NCBI RefSeq assembly: GCF_000684975.1
Contig: NZ_BAXZ01000005.1
Span: 62,001-126,000 of the forward strand
Direction: 5' to 3'
From: Paraburkholderia acidipaludis NBRC 101816
Lineage (GTDB): Bacteria > Pseudomonadota > Gammaproteobacteria > Burkholderiales > Burkholderiaceae
Length of the DNA stretch: 64,000 bases
Position 1 is the first letter of the stretch; the number at the start of each line of letters is the position of its first letter. Of the stretch, positions 49,189-60,130 are shown piece by piece. Both the position numbers and the translations under genes were made by a program. The notes beneath the pieces were generated by a model, which saw only the letters and a program-made list of their open reading frames with translations, was not told where the DNA came from and made no database searches.

Positions 49189-50133
49189 TTAATCCGAAGG
49201 GCCGCCGCGATGAGGTTGCTGTCGCGCGGCCGCGCGGAACTGGCTCGGTGTTTGCCCGACTTCCCTGCGAAAGAAACGCGTGAAATACGCCGCATCGGCA
49301 AAGCCGAGCCCGAAGGCGATCTGCTCCACGGACATATTGCCGAAGATGAGATTGCGCTTCGCCTCGGTAATGATGCGCGCGTGGATCATTTTGGTGGGAT
49401 TTTGCTCCGCGGCGGAAGCGCAGGCCGCACGCAGCTGCACTGGGGAAACCGCCATCATCGCCGCGTAATCCTGCAACGAGAGATTGTCGCGATAGTGCTG
49501 ATCGATCAGCTTGCGGAAGCGGTCTACGAGCCGGATATCGTTGCGTGTCTCGCCTTCGCTGCCGCCCGGATCCAGGCTCGCTTCGCGCAGCAGCATCAAC
49601 AACAGCATCGTGAGCAGCGCTTCCGTTCCCACCACCCGGCCGACGGCTTCCGACTCGACCTCCTGCTTGAGCTTTCCGACGAGACTGTAGAAGTCGAGGC
49701 CTGCCTCGGCCGAACCGGAAAGCGGAATCACGCGAGGCAATTCCCAAAGCCCGATGAACTCGTGGAGCTTGGCATTTACCTGAGTCAGATAGGACTCCTC
49801 GATCGTCACGACCCATCGGTCGACATCCACTTCGTAGTCGAGGCCGTGAACGCATTCGGTGGGCAGCAGCAACGCACAAGGTCCCTCGAACGGCACGCTG
49901 CTCCCATCGAGATTCATGACGCCGCGCCCGCTGCGCACGAAAATCACCTGCCCGTAGGCAGGATGCGCGTGCGGTTCGGTGCGCCAGCGGCCACGGTCGG
50001 TGACGTGTCCGACGTGTACGAACCAGTGTTGCTGCTCGGGCCGCTCCACATATAAACGAACCTTGGGCACGGTAATCCGTTTCGCTTTGCCGTCTCGCGT
50101 GCGCGGCTCTTTCGCAATGGCGCGGTGTGTCAT
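49189..50133 (-). CDS. AraC/XylS family regulator, PobR/HpaA-like
   Basis: 314 residues. An N-terminal cupin sensor (HVGHVTDRGRWRTEPHAHPAYGQVIFVRSG, read in parts; residues about 38-110) precedes a linker and two C-terminal helix-turn-helix motifs (LSLQDYAAMMAVSPVQLRAAC and VEQIAFGLGFADAAYFTRFFRREVG). It resembles regulators of hydroxybenzoate and hydroxyphenylacetate use (PobR, HpaA), consistent with the aromatic-type gene set downstream. It is divergent from the outer-membrane channel gene, with inverted repeats between them. Confidence 0.86.
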   Translation of the reverse strand: MTHRAIAKEPRTRDGKAKRITVPKVRLYVERPEQQHWFVHVGHVTDRGRWRTEPHAHPAYGQVIFVRSGRGVMNLDGSSVPFEGPCALLLPTECVHGLDYEVDVDRWVVTIEESYLTQVNAKLHEFIGLWELPRVIPLSGSAEAGLDFYSLVGKLKQEVESEAVGRVVGTEALLTMLLLMLLREASLDPGGSEGETRNDIRLVDRFRKLIDQHYRDNLSLQDYAAMMAVSPVQLRAACASAAEQNPTKMIHARIITEAKRNLIFGNMSVEQIAFGLGFADAAYFTRFFRREVGQTPSQFRAAARQQPHRGGPSD

Positions 50134-50201
50134 GCCGTCTCCTCATCGAGTCCCATCATAACCTTCTCGCGAGGCCAGAGAAAAGAGACCACATCGTTTC
50201 A

Positions 50202-50281
50202 TGGCTTTCGCGAGCCATCCTGGCCGTGCGATGAAAAGTGCCAGCGAATCTAATTTTTGTGTAGAGGCAGGCGTCCTGCCT
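50202..50281. promoter_or_regulatory. Inverted repeats between the AraC regulator and the channel gene
   Basis: ATGGCT (50202-50207) with AGCCAT (50214-50219), and AGGCAGG (50265-50271) with CCTGCCT (50275-50281). Both lie in the 232-base divergent region and are candidates for regulator binding; the second could also be an mRNA hairpin in the channel gene leader. Confidence 0.35.
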
Positions 50282-50365
50282 TCCCATACCATTCGTCACC
50301 ATCAATCGAGAGTCGGGAAACGACCGCGTCTTATCTATCAGCATAAAACCAGACTGGACGGAGAC

Positions 50366-51328
50366 ATGAAAAGTATATCGGTAGCGTTGCGCGCGCCGCT
50401 TCTTGGCGCGACCCTGTTTTGCTGCTTGAACCAGTTCGGCCACGCGGAAGAAGTGCTCACCGCACCGAATGCCTCGGCACCGCCGCAGACCCAGCAGGCG
50501 TATCCCAATGGCGCCGCGCCGCCGCAGACCGTAGGCGAACCCAACGAACCGCCGGCCGTGTGGAACGATACCTTCATCGGCTATCGCTGGGGATCGGACT
50601 TCCACTATCCGGGCGTGCCTTCTTCTGTCATGCAGAACATTGGCTACCTCGCGACTATCGGCGGTTTCAAGTACGGCAGCTATGCCTTCAATGTCGACTA
50701 CCTCGTTTCGAACGCGGCCAATCCGGAAGCCGGCGGCCCGCAAAATGGCGGCGCCCAGGAGGTATACAGCATCGGCCGTGTCGAATTCAGCGCCGGCAAG
50801 ATCCTCGGCCGCTACCTCGGCTATGGCTTCATTCGCGACTACGGCCTCACGCTCGGCTACGAATTCGGCACCAAGAACGACGCCTACGGCGAGCGCGCAC
50901 GCATGCTCGTGGCGGGACCGACAATCGAATTCAGCATTCCGCACGGTTACTGGAACCTCACGGCCGGCGTGCGCACCGAGAGCAATCACAACGGGATTAC
51001 CGGTGTCGACGTACACTTCAACCCGGCGTGGCACATCGAGAGCTCGTGGCTCTATCCGTTCCGTGTGGGTCCCGTGCCGCTCGTTTTCCGCGGCTTCGCA
51101 AGCGTGACCGGCCCCAAGGGGCGTGACGGCTTCGGCGTCCAGACCACCACCGAGTTCCTGACGCGCCTCTCTCTGCTGGCCGATGTCGGCTCATTCGCCG
51201 GCCATCCGCGCACCGTCTATGCGGGCGTCGGCTATGAGTACTGGTATCACATGTACGGTTCACCCACTAACGAAACCACGGGTACTATCACCTCTGCGCC
51301 GATGTTGATGGCCGAAATTCACTTCTAG
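50366..51328 (+). CDS. Outer-membrane channel, nucleoside-specific (Tsx)-like family
   Basis: 320 residues from the ATG at 50366 with GGACGGAGAC upstream. Signal peptide to about residue 27 (FGHAEE). A Pro/Gln-rich linker is followed by a 12-stranded beta-barrel pattern: WNDTFIGYRWGSDFHYPG, GFKYGSYAFNVDYLVS, VEFSAGKILG, GYEFGTKNDAYGERARML, and the final strand ending in Phe (MLMAEIHF). The pattern resembles Tsx-like channels, here probably adapted to a small aromatic or sugar-acid solute. Followed by a 16-bp terminator. Confidence 0.82.
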   Translation: MKSISVALRAPLLGATLFCCLNQFGHAEEVLTAPNASAPPQTQQAYPNGAAPPQTVGEPNEPPAVWNDTFIGYRWGSDFHYPGVPSSVMQNIGYLATIGGFKYGSYAFNVDYLVSNAANPEAGGPQNGGAQEVYSIGRVEFSAGKILGRYLGYGFIRDYGLTLGYEFGTKNDAYGERARMLVAGPTIEFSIPHGYWNLTAGVRTESNHNGITGVDVHFNPAWHIESSWLYPFRVGPVPLVFRGFASVTGPKGRDGFGVQTTTEFLTRLSLLADVGSFAGHPRTVYAGVGYEYWYHMYGSPTNETTGTITSAPMLMAEIHF

Positions 51329-51347
51329 GCAGCGCTCGTTCTGAACG

Positions 51348-51386
51348 CGATCAGTGGCGACCCGCCGTATGGGTCGCCACTGATCG
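51348..51386 (+). terminator. Intrinsic terminator downstream of the channel gene
   Basis: CGATCAGTGGCGACCC (51348-51363) and its exact complement (51371-51386) with a seven-base loop, then TTTA. The T-run is short, but the 16-bp stem is perfect. Confidence 0.8.
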
Positions 51387-51425
51387 TTTAAGGCCTTCCT
51401 GAACGATGTCTGCCGTTTGCCGTGC

Positions 51426-52643
51426 ATGGCCCCGATGACAAACCCGGTTCCCGAGAATTTATCGTTCCGCTACTTCTTTCTGAGCCGCGTGGCGACCACG
51501 CTGTCCAACCAGATGCTCATGGTGATCGTCGGCTGGCAGATGTACGACATCACGCGCAGCGCCTTTTATCTCGGACTGGTTGGCCTCGTGCAGTTCGTGC
51601 CGGCGCTCGCGCTCAGCCTCGTGGTGGGTCACGTGGCCGACCGCTACGACCGCCGCCGCATTCTGATGGCTTGCCTCGCGGCACAGGCGGGTATCGCAGG
51701 GCTGCTCCTCGCGAGCACGCTGGGCGGCTGGGCGGGACGGGACGTCATCCTGCTCGCCGCACTGTGCCTCGGCACGGCAAAGGCGTTCCAGATGCCCACC
51801 CAGCAGGCGCTTCTGCCGATGCTCGTTCCGCTGTCCGCATTGCCGAGAGCGCTGGCCATCAATTCGACCGGAACGCAGTTCGCCACCATCGTGGGCCCGG
51901 CAATCGGAGGCTTCCTGTACGTGGCCGGCGCCGCCGGCGTCTACGGCACGTGCGCGGCGATCAGCCTGTTCGCCGCGGCCATGATCTACCTGACCCGCCA
52001 TGAACCGGTGCGCGTTCTGCGCGAGCCCGTGACGCTCGCCAGCCTGTTCGCGGGAATCGGCTTCATCTGGAAGCGCGAAGCGGTGCTGGGCGCCATCTCG
52101 CTGGATCTCTTCGCAGTCCTGTTCGGCGGCGCGACGGCGCTGCTGCCCGTTTTCGCCCGCGACGTCCTGCACACCGGTTCATGGGGTCTCGGCCTGCTGA
52201 GATCGGCGCCGGCGGTCGGCGCCCTGCTGGTCTCGCTGCGTCTTGCGCATCACCCCATCCAGCGCCGCGTCGGCAAGCTGATGTTCGGCGCGGTCGCGCT
52301 ATACGGGCTGGCAACCCTCGTTTTCGCGCTGTCGCGCTCGTTCCCGTTGTCGCTCGCCGCGCTCGCGCTGACTGGCGCATTCGACATGGTCAGCGTCGTG
52401 GTGCGCCAATCGCTGGTTCAACTCGAAACGCCGAACGAAATGCGCGGGCGCGTCAGCGCCGTCAATTCGATCTTTATCGGCGCTTCGAATCAGCTCGGCG
52501 AATTCGAGTCCGGCGTCACGGCCGGCTGGTTGGGCGCGGTTCCCTCCGTCGTGCTCGGGGGCGTGACCACCCTGCTGATCGTCGCGCTCTGGATCAAGCT
52601 GTTTCCCTCTCTCGCCGCGCGAGAAAAGCTAACCGCTCCGTGA
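51426..52643 (+). CDS. MFS transporter, MFS_3 (EntS-like) family
   Basis: 405 residues from the ATG at 51426; an ATG at 51435 is also possible and the TTG at 51417 less so. Twelve membrane segments fit the length. VVGHVADRYDRRRILM is MFS motif A; MLVPLSALPRALAINSTGTQFATIVGPAIGG (in parts) and QLETPNEMRGRVSAVNSIFIGASNQLGEFESG are MFS_3 hallmarks seen in EntS and related exporters. It could export an overflow product of the pathway. The next gene begins after 49 bases, so they are likely co-transcribed. Confidence 0.85.
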   Translation: MAPMTNPVPENLSFRYFFLSRVATTLSNQMLMVIVGWQMYDITRSAFYLGLVGLVQFVPALALSLVVGHVADRYDRRRILMACLAAQAGIAGLLLASTLGGWAGRDVILLAALCLGTAKAFQMPTQQALLPMLVPLSALPRALAINSTGTQFATIVGPAIGGFLYVAGAAGVYGTCAAISLFAAAMIYLTRHEPVRVLREPVTLASLFAGIGFIWKREAVLGAISLDLFAVLFGGATALLPVFARDVLHTGSWGLGLLRSAPAVGALLVSLRLAHHPIQRRVGKLMFGAVALYGLATLVFALSRSFPLSLAALALTGAFDMVSVVVRQSLVQLETPNEMRGRVSAVNSIFIGASNQLGEFESGVTAGWLGAVPSVVLGGVTTLLIVALWIKLFPSLAAREKLTAP

Positions 52644-52692
52644 TCCGGCGCTCGCGTCTCGCGAGCTTTCCTTTCATTTCTTTGGAGTCCCA

Positions 52693-54129
52693 ATGCAGAT
52701 TCAGGAACACACGGCCGCTCAGGTCCACGCTGCCGCGACGGCGGCCGCCCAGACTGCCGACGACTGGGCCCAGTCGTCGGCGCAAACGCGGGCGACGCTC
52801 TTGCGCGGACTGGCCAGCGCTCTCGCCGCCAATCGCGAAGCGCTCGTTCGTCTCGCCGACGAAGAGACGTCGCTAGGACCCGCGAGGCTCAATGGCGAAC
52901 TCGACCGCACGCAATTTCAGCTGCGCGGTTTCGCCGATCACGTGGAGGCCGGGCATGCCTTCGCGCGGTCCGACGATCCCGCGATTGCCGGCGCGCCACC
53001 GGCGGGGCGCCCGCATCTGACCCTCGTGCGCATACCGGTCGGCCCGGTGGCCATGTTCTCGGCGAGCAATTTTCCGTTCGCGTTCTCCGTCGTCGGCGGC
53101 GATACCGCCTCGGCACTGGCCGCGGGCTGCCCGGTGGTGGCCAAAGCGCACCCCGGTCATCCGCGGCTCTCGCGCGAAGTGTTCAAGCTTGCCCAAGCGG
53201 TGCTGGCGCAGCAGGATTTGCCCGCCGGCCTGTTCGGCATGGTGGAGGGCGCGGGCGTCGAGGTCGGCGTCGAACTCGTACGTCACCCGGACATCGCGGC
53301 AGTCGCCTTCACGGGCTCCTTCAAGGGCGGCGCGGCACTGTGGGCGCAAGCGAACGCGCGCGTGCGGCCGATTCCGTTCTACGGCGAACTGGGCTCGATC
53401 AATCCCGTCGTCGCCCTGCCCTCGGCACTCGCCACGCAGGCGGAGGAACTGGCGCATGCTCTGGCGGCCTCCATCGAGTTCGGCTGCGGGCAGGTCTGCA
53501 CGAGTCCGGGCCTCGTCGTCCTGTTCGAGGGCGCGCACGCCGACCGCTTCGAAGCCGCGCTACACGGCGCGCTGCAGACGAAGCAACCGCACGCAATGCT
53601 GACGCCGGGCATGAAGCGCAACTTCGACGCCGGTGCGGCGCGTCTGCTCGGTACCCCCGGCGTGCAAACGATACTGGCGGGCGAATCGAGCGGCGACGAG
53701 CATGCGGCGCCGCGACCGGTGCTCGCCCGAACCGCCGCAAAGGACTTCGTGGCGCAAGCCGCATTGCACGAAGAGGTGTTCGGCCCTGCCTGTCTGCTCG
53801 TGCGCGTGACTTCCTTCGACGAGATCGTCGACGTGCTGACCGCGGTCGGCGGAAGCCTGACGGTCACGCTGTGGGGTGCGGAAAACGAAACGCCCGATGT
53901 GCGCCGTGTCGCGCGCCGCGCCGCGCAGATCGCCGGGCGCGTGCTGTTCGGCGGCGTCCCCACGGGCGTGGCCGTGACGGGCAGCCAGCAGCACGGCGGC
54001 CCCTGGCCGGCATCCACGCAGCCCTTCACGACCTCCGTGGGCTACGCGGCGATGGAGCGCTTCCTGCGTCCGGTGGCGCTGCAAAGCGCGCCCGCCTGGT
54101 TGAGCGAACGCGCCGGGCGGCCCTGCTGA
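52693..54129 (+). CDS. Aldehyde dehydrogenase, alpha-ketoglutaric semialdehyde dehydrogenase-like (NADP)
   Basis: 478 residues from the ATG at 52693 with TTGGAG upstream. An ALDH fold with cofactor motifs VGPVAMFSASNFPFAFSVVGGD and FTGSFKGG, catalytic Glu about 232 (FYGELGSINPV) and nucleophile Cys about 269 (FGCGQVCTSPGLV). The overall pattern follows type III KGSA dehydrogenases, which oxidise 2-oxoglutarate semialdehyde to 2-oxoglutarate in sugar-acid and hydroxyproline pathways. In this cluster it could oxidise a semialdehyde or aldehyde from ring cleavage or decarboxylation (inference). Confidence 0.87.
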   Translation: MQIQEHTAAQVHAAATAAAQTADDWAQSSAQTRATLLRGLASALAANREALVRLADEETSLGPARLNGELDRTQFQLRGFADHVEAGHAFARSDDPAIAGAPPAGRPHLTLVRIPVGPVAMFSASNFPFAFSVVGGDTASALAAGCPVVAKAHPGHPRLSREVFKLAQAVLAQQDLPAGLFGMVEGAGVEVGVELVRHPDIAAVAFTGSFKGGAALWAQANARVRPIPFYGELGSINPVVALPSALATQAEELAHALAASIEFGCGQVCTSPGLVVLFEGAHADRFEAALHGALQTKQPHAMLTPGMKRNFDAGAARLLGTPGVQTILAGESSGDEHAAPRPVLARTAAKDFVAQAALHEEVFGPACLLVRVTSFDEIVDVLTAVGGSLTVTLWGAENETPDVRRVARRAAQIAGRVLFGGVPTGVAVTGSQQHGGPWPASTQPFTTSVGYAAMERFLRPVALQSAPAWLSERAGRPC

Positions 54130-54173
54130 CGATATCGGCACACGGCAAGCGTCGGACTAAAAGAGAGAGATAG

Positions 54174-55445
54174 GTGGAGACAGTTCAATCGAAGCAGTCC
54201 GTAGCGGAGAACCCCTGGGGGGTTCTCGTGCTGCTCGCGCTAGGCCTCATGATTTCCTTCGTCGACCGAACGAGTCTGTCCGCGGCACTCGCCGACAGGC
54301 ACTTCATTCACGAGTTCGCGTTGACGAGCGTGGAGCGCGGCTGGCTCAACTCGGCCGTCTTCTGGTCCTACGGTCTCGCGCAAATGCCCATGGGCTGGCT
54401 CGTCGACCGCTATGGCGTGAAGTGGCTCTACGCCGCCTGCTTCGCACTCTGGTGTATCGCGGCCGCCGTAACGGGGCTCGTGACGACGCTCGCGGCGCTC
54501 GTCGTCGTGCGGCTCGCCATCGGCCTTGCCGAGTCCGTCGTGATCCCGGCCACCTATCGCTACCTTGCGAACCACTTCGAGGAAACACAAAAGGGCACGG
54601 CGCTCGGCATTTTCTCGATCGGCGGCAAGATGGGGCCGGCGCTCGGCGCACCGATCGCGGCATGGATGATCGTCGCGTACTCCTGGAAGGCGATGTTCGT
54701 GGCGACGGGGCTCGTCGGGCTGATCTGGCTGCTGCCCTGGCTGCTGATGGTGCGCAACGATCATCCGACGCGGGAGCAACTGGCGAAGGCCGTACACCGC
54801 GCTTCCTCCGTACCGCTACGCAACTTGCTGGCCAGCCCGGTCGTGTGGGGCGGGCTGATCAACAACTTCTGCTACAGCTACTTCGCGTTCTATTGCATGA
54901 CCTGGATGCCGGCCTACCTGGTCGAGCAACGCGGCTTGTCCCTCGAAAGGTCGGGCGTGTACACCTTCATCAGCTTTGCCGGCATCGCGGTCGTGGCGGC
55001 GCTTGCGGGATGGGCCGCGGACCGGATCATCTCCGTCGGCGGCGACGCTGTCACCGTGCGCAAATCGTTCATCGTTACCGGGTTCATCGGCGCCACCACC
55101 GTGCTGCTCGGCGCCTCGACGCATTCGGCCGCCATGGCGTTGTTCTGGAACGTGCTCTCGCTCTCGTTGCTCGGCCTCGTCACGGCCAATAACCTCGCGC
55201 TGTGCAAGCTGACGCTGATCCCCAGCCAGGCCGTCGGTTTGAACACGGGCTTGCAGCAAGTGGCCACCAGTCTCGCGGGCGGCGTGTCGGCCAGCCTTTC
55301 GGGCTGGCTGCTCCACGTAGGCGGAAGCTATACGCTGCCGATGACGGCGATCTTCGCATTCCTGCTGCTCGGCGCAACGAGTACGGTGATCCTGCTGCGG
55401 CGAGAGTGGGCGCCGAAGGTCAACGACGCCACCATTGAAAGTTGA
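54174..55445 (+). CDS. MFS transporter, anion:cation symporter (ACS) family, copy 1
   Basis: 423 residues from a GTG at 54174 (with AGAGAGAGATAG upstream). Twelve membrane segments; segment 1 reads LALGLMISFVDRTSLSAAL, followed by GWLVDRYGVKWLYA (motif A). This is the type of GudP, GarP, ExuT and phthalate transporters, which bring in sugar acids or aromatic carboxylates with protons. It is closely similar to the second ACS transporter at 62121-63401 (see NNFCYSYFAFYCMTWMPAYL there and here). The stop overlaps the start of a small secreted-peptide ORF as TTGA. Confidence 0.88.
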   Translation: METVQSKQSVAENPWGVLVLLALGLMISFVDRTSLSAALADRHFIHEFALTSVERGWLNSAVFWSYGLAQMPMGWLVDRYGVKWLYAACFALWCIAAAVTGLVTTLAALVVVRLAIGLAESVVIPATYRYLANHFEETQKGTALGIFSIGGKMGPALGAPIAAWMIVAYSWKAMFVATGLVGLIWLLPWLLMVRNDHPTREQLAKAVHRASSVPLRNLLASPVVWGGLINNFCYSYFAFYCMTWMPAYLVEQRGLSLERSGVYTFISFAGIAVVAALAGWAADRIISVGGDAVTVRKSFIVTGFIGATTVLLGASTHSAAMALFWNVLSLSLLGLVTANNLALCKLTLIPSQAVGLNTGLQQVATSLAGGVSASLSGWLLHVGGSYTLPMTAIFAFLLLGATSTVILLRREWAPKVNDATIES

Positions 55446-55570
55446 AGAAGGCACGGGTTGGTACGATTATTTCAGCAATGAGCCTGGCCGCTGCCGTGGC
55501 ACATGCGGCGCCGGCAAGCAACGAAGGTGTGGCGACATTCAATGGCGCGCTGACCAACGGCCCGAAGTGA
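55442..55570 (+). CDS. Small ORF encoding a 42-residue signal-peptide-containing peptide
   Basis: A TTG start at 55442 overlaps the transporter stop as TTGA. The product begins KKARVGTIISAMSLAAAVAHA (Met for TTG), a textbook Sec signal ending in AHA, leaving a mature peptide of about 20 residues (APASNEGVATFNGALTNGPK). The stop lies at the base of a perfect 16-bp terminator. It could be a true exported micropeptide or the truncated N-terminus of an outer-membrane or periplasmic protein cut down to its leader. GAAAG precedes the start; the site is not strong. Confidence 0.5.
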   Translation: MKKARVGTIISAMSLAAAVAHAAPASNEGVATFNGALTNGPK

Positions 55571-55605
55571 AAGAGGGCGCCGTGCTTTCGCACGGCGCCC
55601 TCTTT
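55570..55605. terminator. Bidirectional intrinsic terminator
   Basis: AAAGAGGGCGCCGTGC (55570-55585) and GCACGGCGCCCTCTTT (55590-55605) form a perfect 16-bp stem with loop TTTC, between the small ORF and the convergent propeller gene. Confidence 0.9.
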
Positions 55606-55625
55606 ACATCCCGGCAGAAAACAGA

Positions 55626-57563
<1,938 letters not shown>

Positions 57564-57628
57564 CTTTATGGGTAGCTTGAGCGAACGGAAAACTGCCGGG
57601 TGCGTTGCGCCGCCGGCAGAACAATCCC

Positions 57629-58522
57629 TCAGCCGAGACTGCCCGTCACGTCGTCGAACAATTCGTCGACCGACAGGCGGCGCGGAATGATCTTCTGGTC
57701 GAGTGCCCAGTCGATCGCCAGCTGAATGCCTTTGCGATTCGCCTCCAGCCCGATCGGCGGGAACACGGCGGGCACGCCCTCGGCCAGCGAGCGGCTCTCG
57801 ACGATCATCCGGTACAGCTCGCGCACGATATCGGGACGTTCCTTCGAAACCTGCTCATGAACCACGAACATGTGGTTGATCGGCACGACGCCCTCGCGCG
57901 CGAACCAGTCCTTCGCGGCGTTCTGCGCGTCGGGCACGAGCGTGCGCACGCGCGGATCTTTCGGCATGTCCTCGCCGAGCAGGGCGGCGGCCAGCTCGCC
58001 GTCCAGCATCCTCTGCGGAATTGACGAGCCTTTGGGCAGGCGCTCGCAATTCTGCGGATCGCTATACTCGGCCAGATGTCCGTCGCCCAGCGTCATCCAC
58101 GTGACCTTGTCGAGATCCACGCCGTACTCGTGCCGCAGGATGCCGCGAATCCACAGCGCCGTGGTCTGCGTGTACGTGCGCACGCCGACCTTCTTGCCCT
58201 CGATATCCTTGGGATCGAGATGTCCGAAGTCGAGGTTGTAGCCCGCGCAGTGATGCTGGAAGCGCCCCGAAATGGGCGTGGGCAGCAGCACATAGGGCTT
58301 GCCGTAGGCCTTGGCCTGCAGAAAGGTGACGATGGCCAGTTCGCCCGCCTCGAAGGCGTTTTCGCGCACCATCGCCTTGAAGCCGTTATGCGCCGGCGTG
58401 GGCCCGCAGTAGTCGAGCGCGACGAGATCGGACGTCACTCGCCCGTCCTTCATCGCCTTCGTGACCGCGTAGTCGGCCAGGTTGGTCCGCAATACCGGCG
58501 TGCCCGTTAGCGTCGTTGTCAT
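57629..58522 (-). CDS. 4,5-dihydroxyphthalate decarboxylase-like protein (periplasmic-binding-protein fold, cytosolic)
   Basis: 297 residues from the ATG at 58522 with GGAG upstream. The sequence has the two-lobed binding-protein fold (TPAHNGFKAMVRENAFEAGELAIVTFLQ, in parts; DIEGKKVGVRTYTQTTALWIRG; LLGEDMPKDPRVRTLV) seen in Pht5-type decarboxylases, and no signal peptide. Pht5 converts 4,5-dihydroxyphthalate to protocatechuate. The label is by family; the true substrate is unknown. It lies between the ThDP enzyme and the exported propeller, in one orientation with a ring-cleavage enzyme, which supports an aromatic carboxylate pathway. Confidence 0.75.
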   Translation of the reverse strand: MTTTLTGTPVLRTNLADYAVTKAMKDGRVTSDLVALDYCGPTPAHNGFKAMVRENAFEAGELAIVTFLQAKAYGKPYVLLPTPISGRFQHHCAGYNLDFGHLDPKDIEGKKVGVRTYTQTTALWIRGILRHEYGVDLDKVTWMTLGDGHLAEYSDPQNCERLPKGSSIPQRMLDGELAAALLGEDMPKDPRVRTLVPDAQNAAKDWFAREGVVPINHMFVVHEQVSKERPDIVRELYRMIVESRSLAEGVPAVFPPIGLEANRKGIQLAIDWALDQKIIPRRLSVDELFDDVTGSLG

Positions 58523-58585
58523 GGGTGAGACTCCTTGTGCCAAAAGCGTTTGAATCGTGTGAATCGGTTGAACCAGCGGCGCGAA

Positions 58586-60130
58586 TCAAAGCCGCACTTC
58601 GATCAGCCGCGGACCGGGCTCGCGCACCGAATCGGCCATGGCGCGATAGAACGCCTCGGCCGTATCGACCGCAACGGCAGGCACACCCATGCTCTTTGCC
58701 ATGGCCTGCCAGTCGATACGGGGGCGCTCCAGGTCGATCATTGCAAGCGCGCGCTCCCCCGGCGTGCCGGCGCCCATGTTGGCGTACTCGGCCTTCAGGA
58801 TTGCGTAACTATTGTTGGCGAAGACGATCGTCGTGATGTTCAGCCCCTCGCGCGCCTGGGTCCAGAGCGACTGGATCGTGTACATCGCGCTGCCGTCGCC
58901 GACCATGCAGAACACGCGCCGATCAGGGCAAGCCAGCGCCGCGCCGGTCGCCACCGGTGTCGCATAGCCGATCGAGCCGCCCATGTTGTTGATGAGGTCG
59001 TGCGGCGCCGCGCCCATCGTGTAGCCCATCGTCTCGCGCCCCGTGGTGAGCGACTCGTCGACGACGATGCAGTCCTCGGGCAGCGCCGCGGCCAGCGCAT
59101 GCGCAATGCTGACGGGATTGAGCGCGCCGCTCGGCGCGGGCGTCTGCACGCGCGGTTGCAGCATGGGTGCCGTGGCTGCCGCGCCTAGCGCTTCAAGCAA
59201 CATCTCGAACGCGAGCGCGCTGTCTTCGTCGGACTCGACGAGCGGATGCACGAGCGTGCCTTCCGGCTTGAGCAGGCTCGGTTTATCCGGATAGCTAAAG
59301 AATGCGACCGGCTCTTTTGTCTCGACCGTGACGATGTGGCGAAAGTCTTTCAGGAAGGCTCGCGCGGGCGCCACGGCGTACGGAATCCGTTCGATCGGCA
59401 CCCGCCCTGCGCCACGCTCGATGCGTGCCGTGAAGAACTGCGAACCCAGCCGCGCGCCGGTGGCGGCCGCCACCCTGCCCGCACGCTCCAGTGCCCGGCC
59501 GCGCGTCGCCTTGTTGCCGAGGATGATCAGCGTCGGCTCGCCCGAGCGCAGCACGCGCGCAACGTGCTCGATACGCGCGGCGTCCGGCGTCTTGCGCGTG
59601 GCGTGCTCGACCGGCGGTGCGATCGTCGCGCCCGCCTCTTCCCACGACGTGTTGCCCGGCAGAATCAGCGTCGCAATCTGGCCCGGATGTTCGGATGCCC
59701 TGGCCACCGCCTGCGCGGCATCCCACGCAATCGCGCTCGCCGAGTCGGCGCGCCGCACCCAGTGGCTCAATGGCCGCGCCAGTCCTTCGATATCCGAAGT
59801 AAGCGGCGGATCGTATTTGAGGTGCGAAGTGGAATGCTCGCCGATGATGTTGACCATGCCCGACGAGGCACGCTTCGCATTGTGGATATTGGCGAGCCCG
59901 TTCGCGAGCCCCGGCCCGAGATGGAGCAGCGTCGAAGCCGGCGAGTCCTTCATGCGATACCAGCCGTCGGCGGCGCCGGTCGCCACGCCTTCGAACAGGC
60001 ACAGCACGCTGCGCATCCTCGGGTTCTCGAGCGCCGCCAGAAAGTGCATTTCGGACGTGCCGGGATTGGCAAAGCAGATGTCGACGCCCCGATCGACAAG
60101 GGTAGCGACGAGGCTTTCGGCGCCGTTCAT
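58586..60130 (-). CDS. Thiamine diphosphate-dependent enzyme, acetolactate synthase/benzoylformate decarboxylase family
   Basis: 514 residues; the ATG abuts the preceding stop (TAAATG). The three domains of the family are present: the N-terminal Pyr domain with the catalytic Glu in LCLFEGVATGAADGW, the central domain, and the PP domain with the ThDP/Mg motif GDGSAMYTIQSLWTQA ending in FANNSY. Such enzymes decarboxylate or ligate 2-oxo acids. Placed after an HpcH aldolase, it could act on a pyruvate-like or aroyl-formate intermediate. The exact reaction cannot be assigned. Confidence 0.87.
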   Translation of the reverse strand: MNGAESLVATLVDRGVDICFANPGTSEMHFLAALENPRMRSVLCLFEGVATGAADGWYRMKDSPASTLLHLGPGLANGLANIHNAKRASSGMVNIIGEHSTSHLKYDPPLTSDIEGLARPLSHWVRRADSASAIAWDAAQAVARASEHPGQIATLILPGNTSWEEAGATIAPPVEHATRKTPDAARIEHVARVLRSGEPTLIILGNKATRGRALERAGRVAAATGARLGSQFFTARIERGAGRVPIERIPYAVAPARAFLKDFRHIVTVETKEPVAFFSYPDKPSLLKPEGTLVHPLVESDEDSALAFEMLLEALGAAATAPMLQPRVQTPAPSGALNPVSIAHALAAALPEDCIVVDESLTTGRETMGYTMGAAPHDLINNMGGSIGYATPVATGAALACPDRRVFCMVGDGSAMYTIQSLWTQAREGLNITTIVFANNSYAILKAEYANMGAGTPGERALAMIDLERPRIDWQAMAKSMGVPAVAVDTAEAFYRAMADSVREPGPRLIEVRL

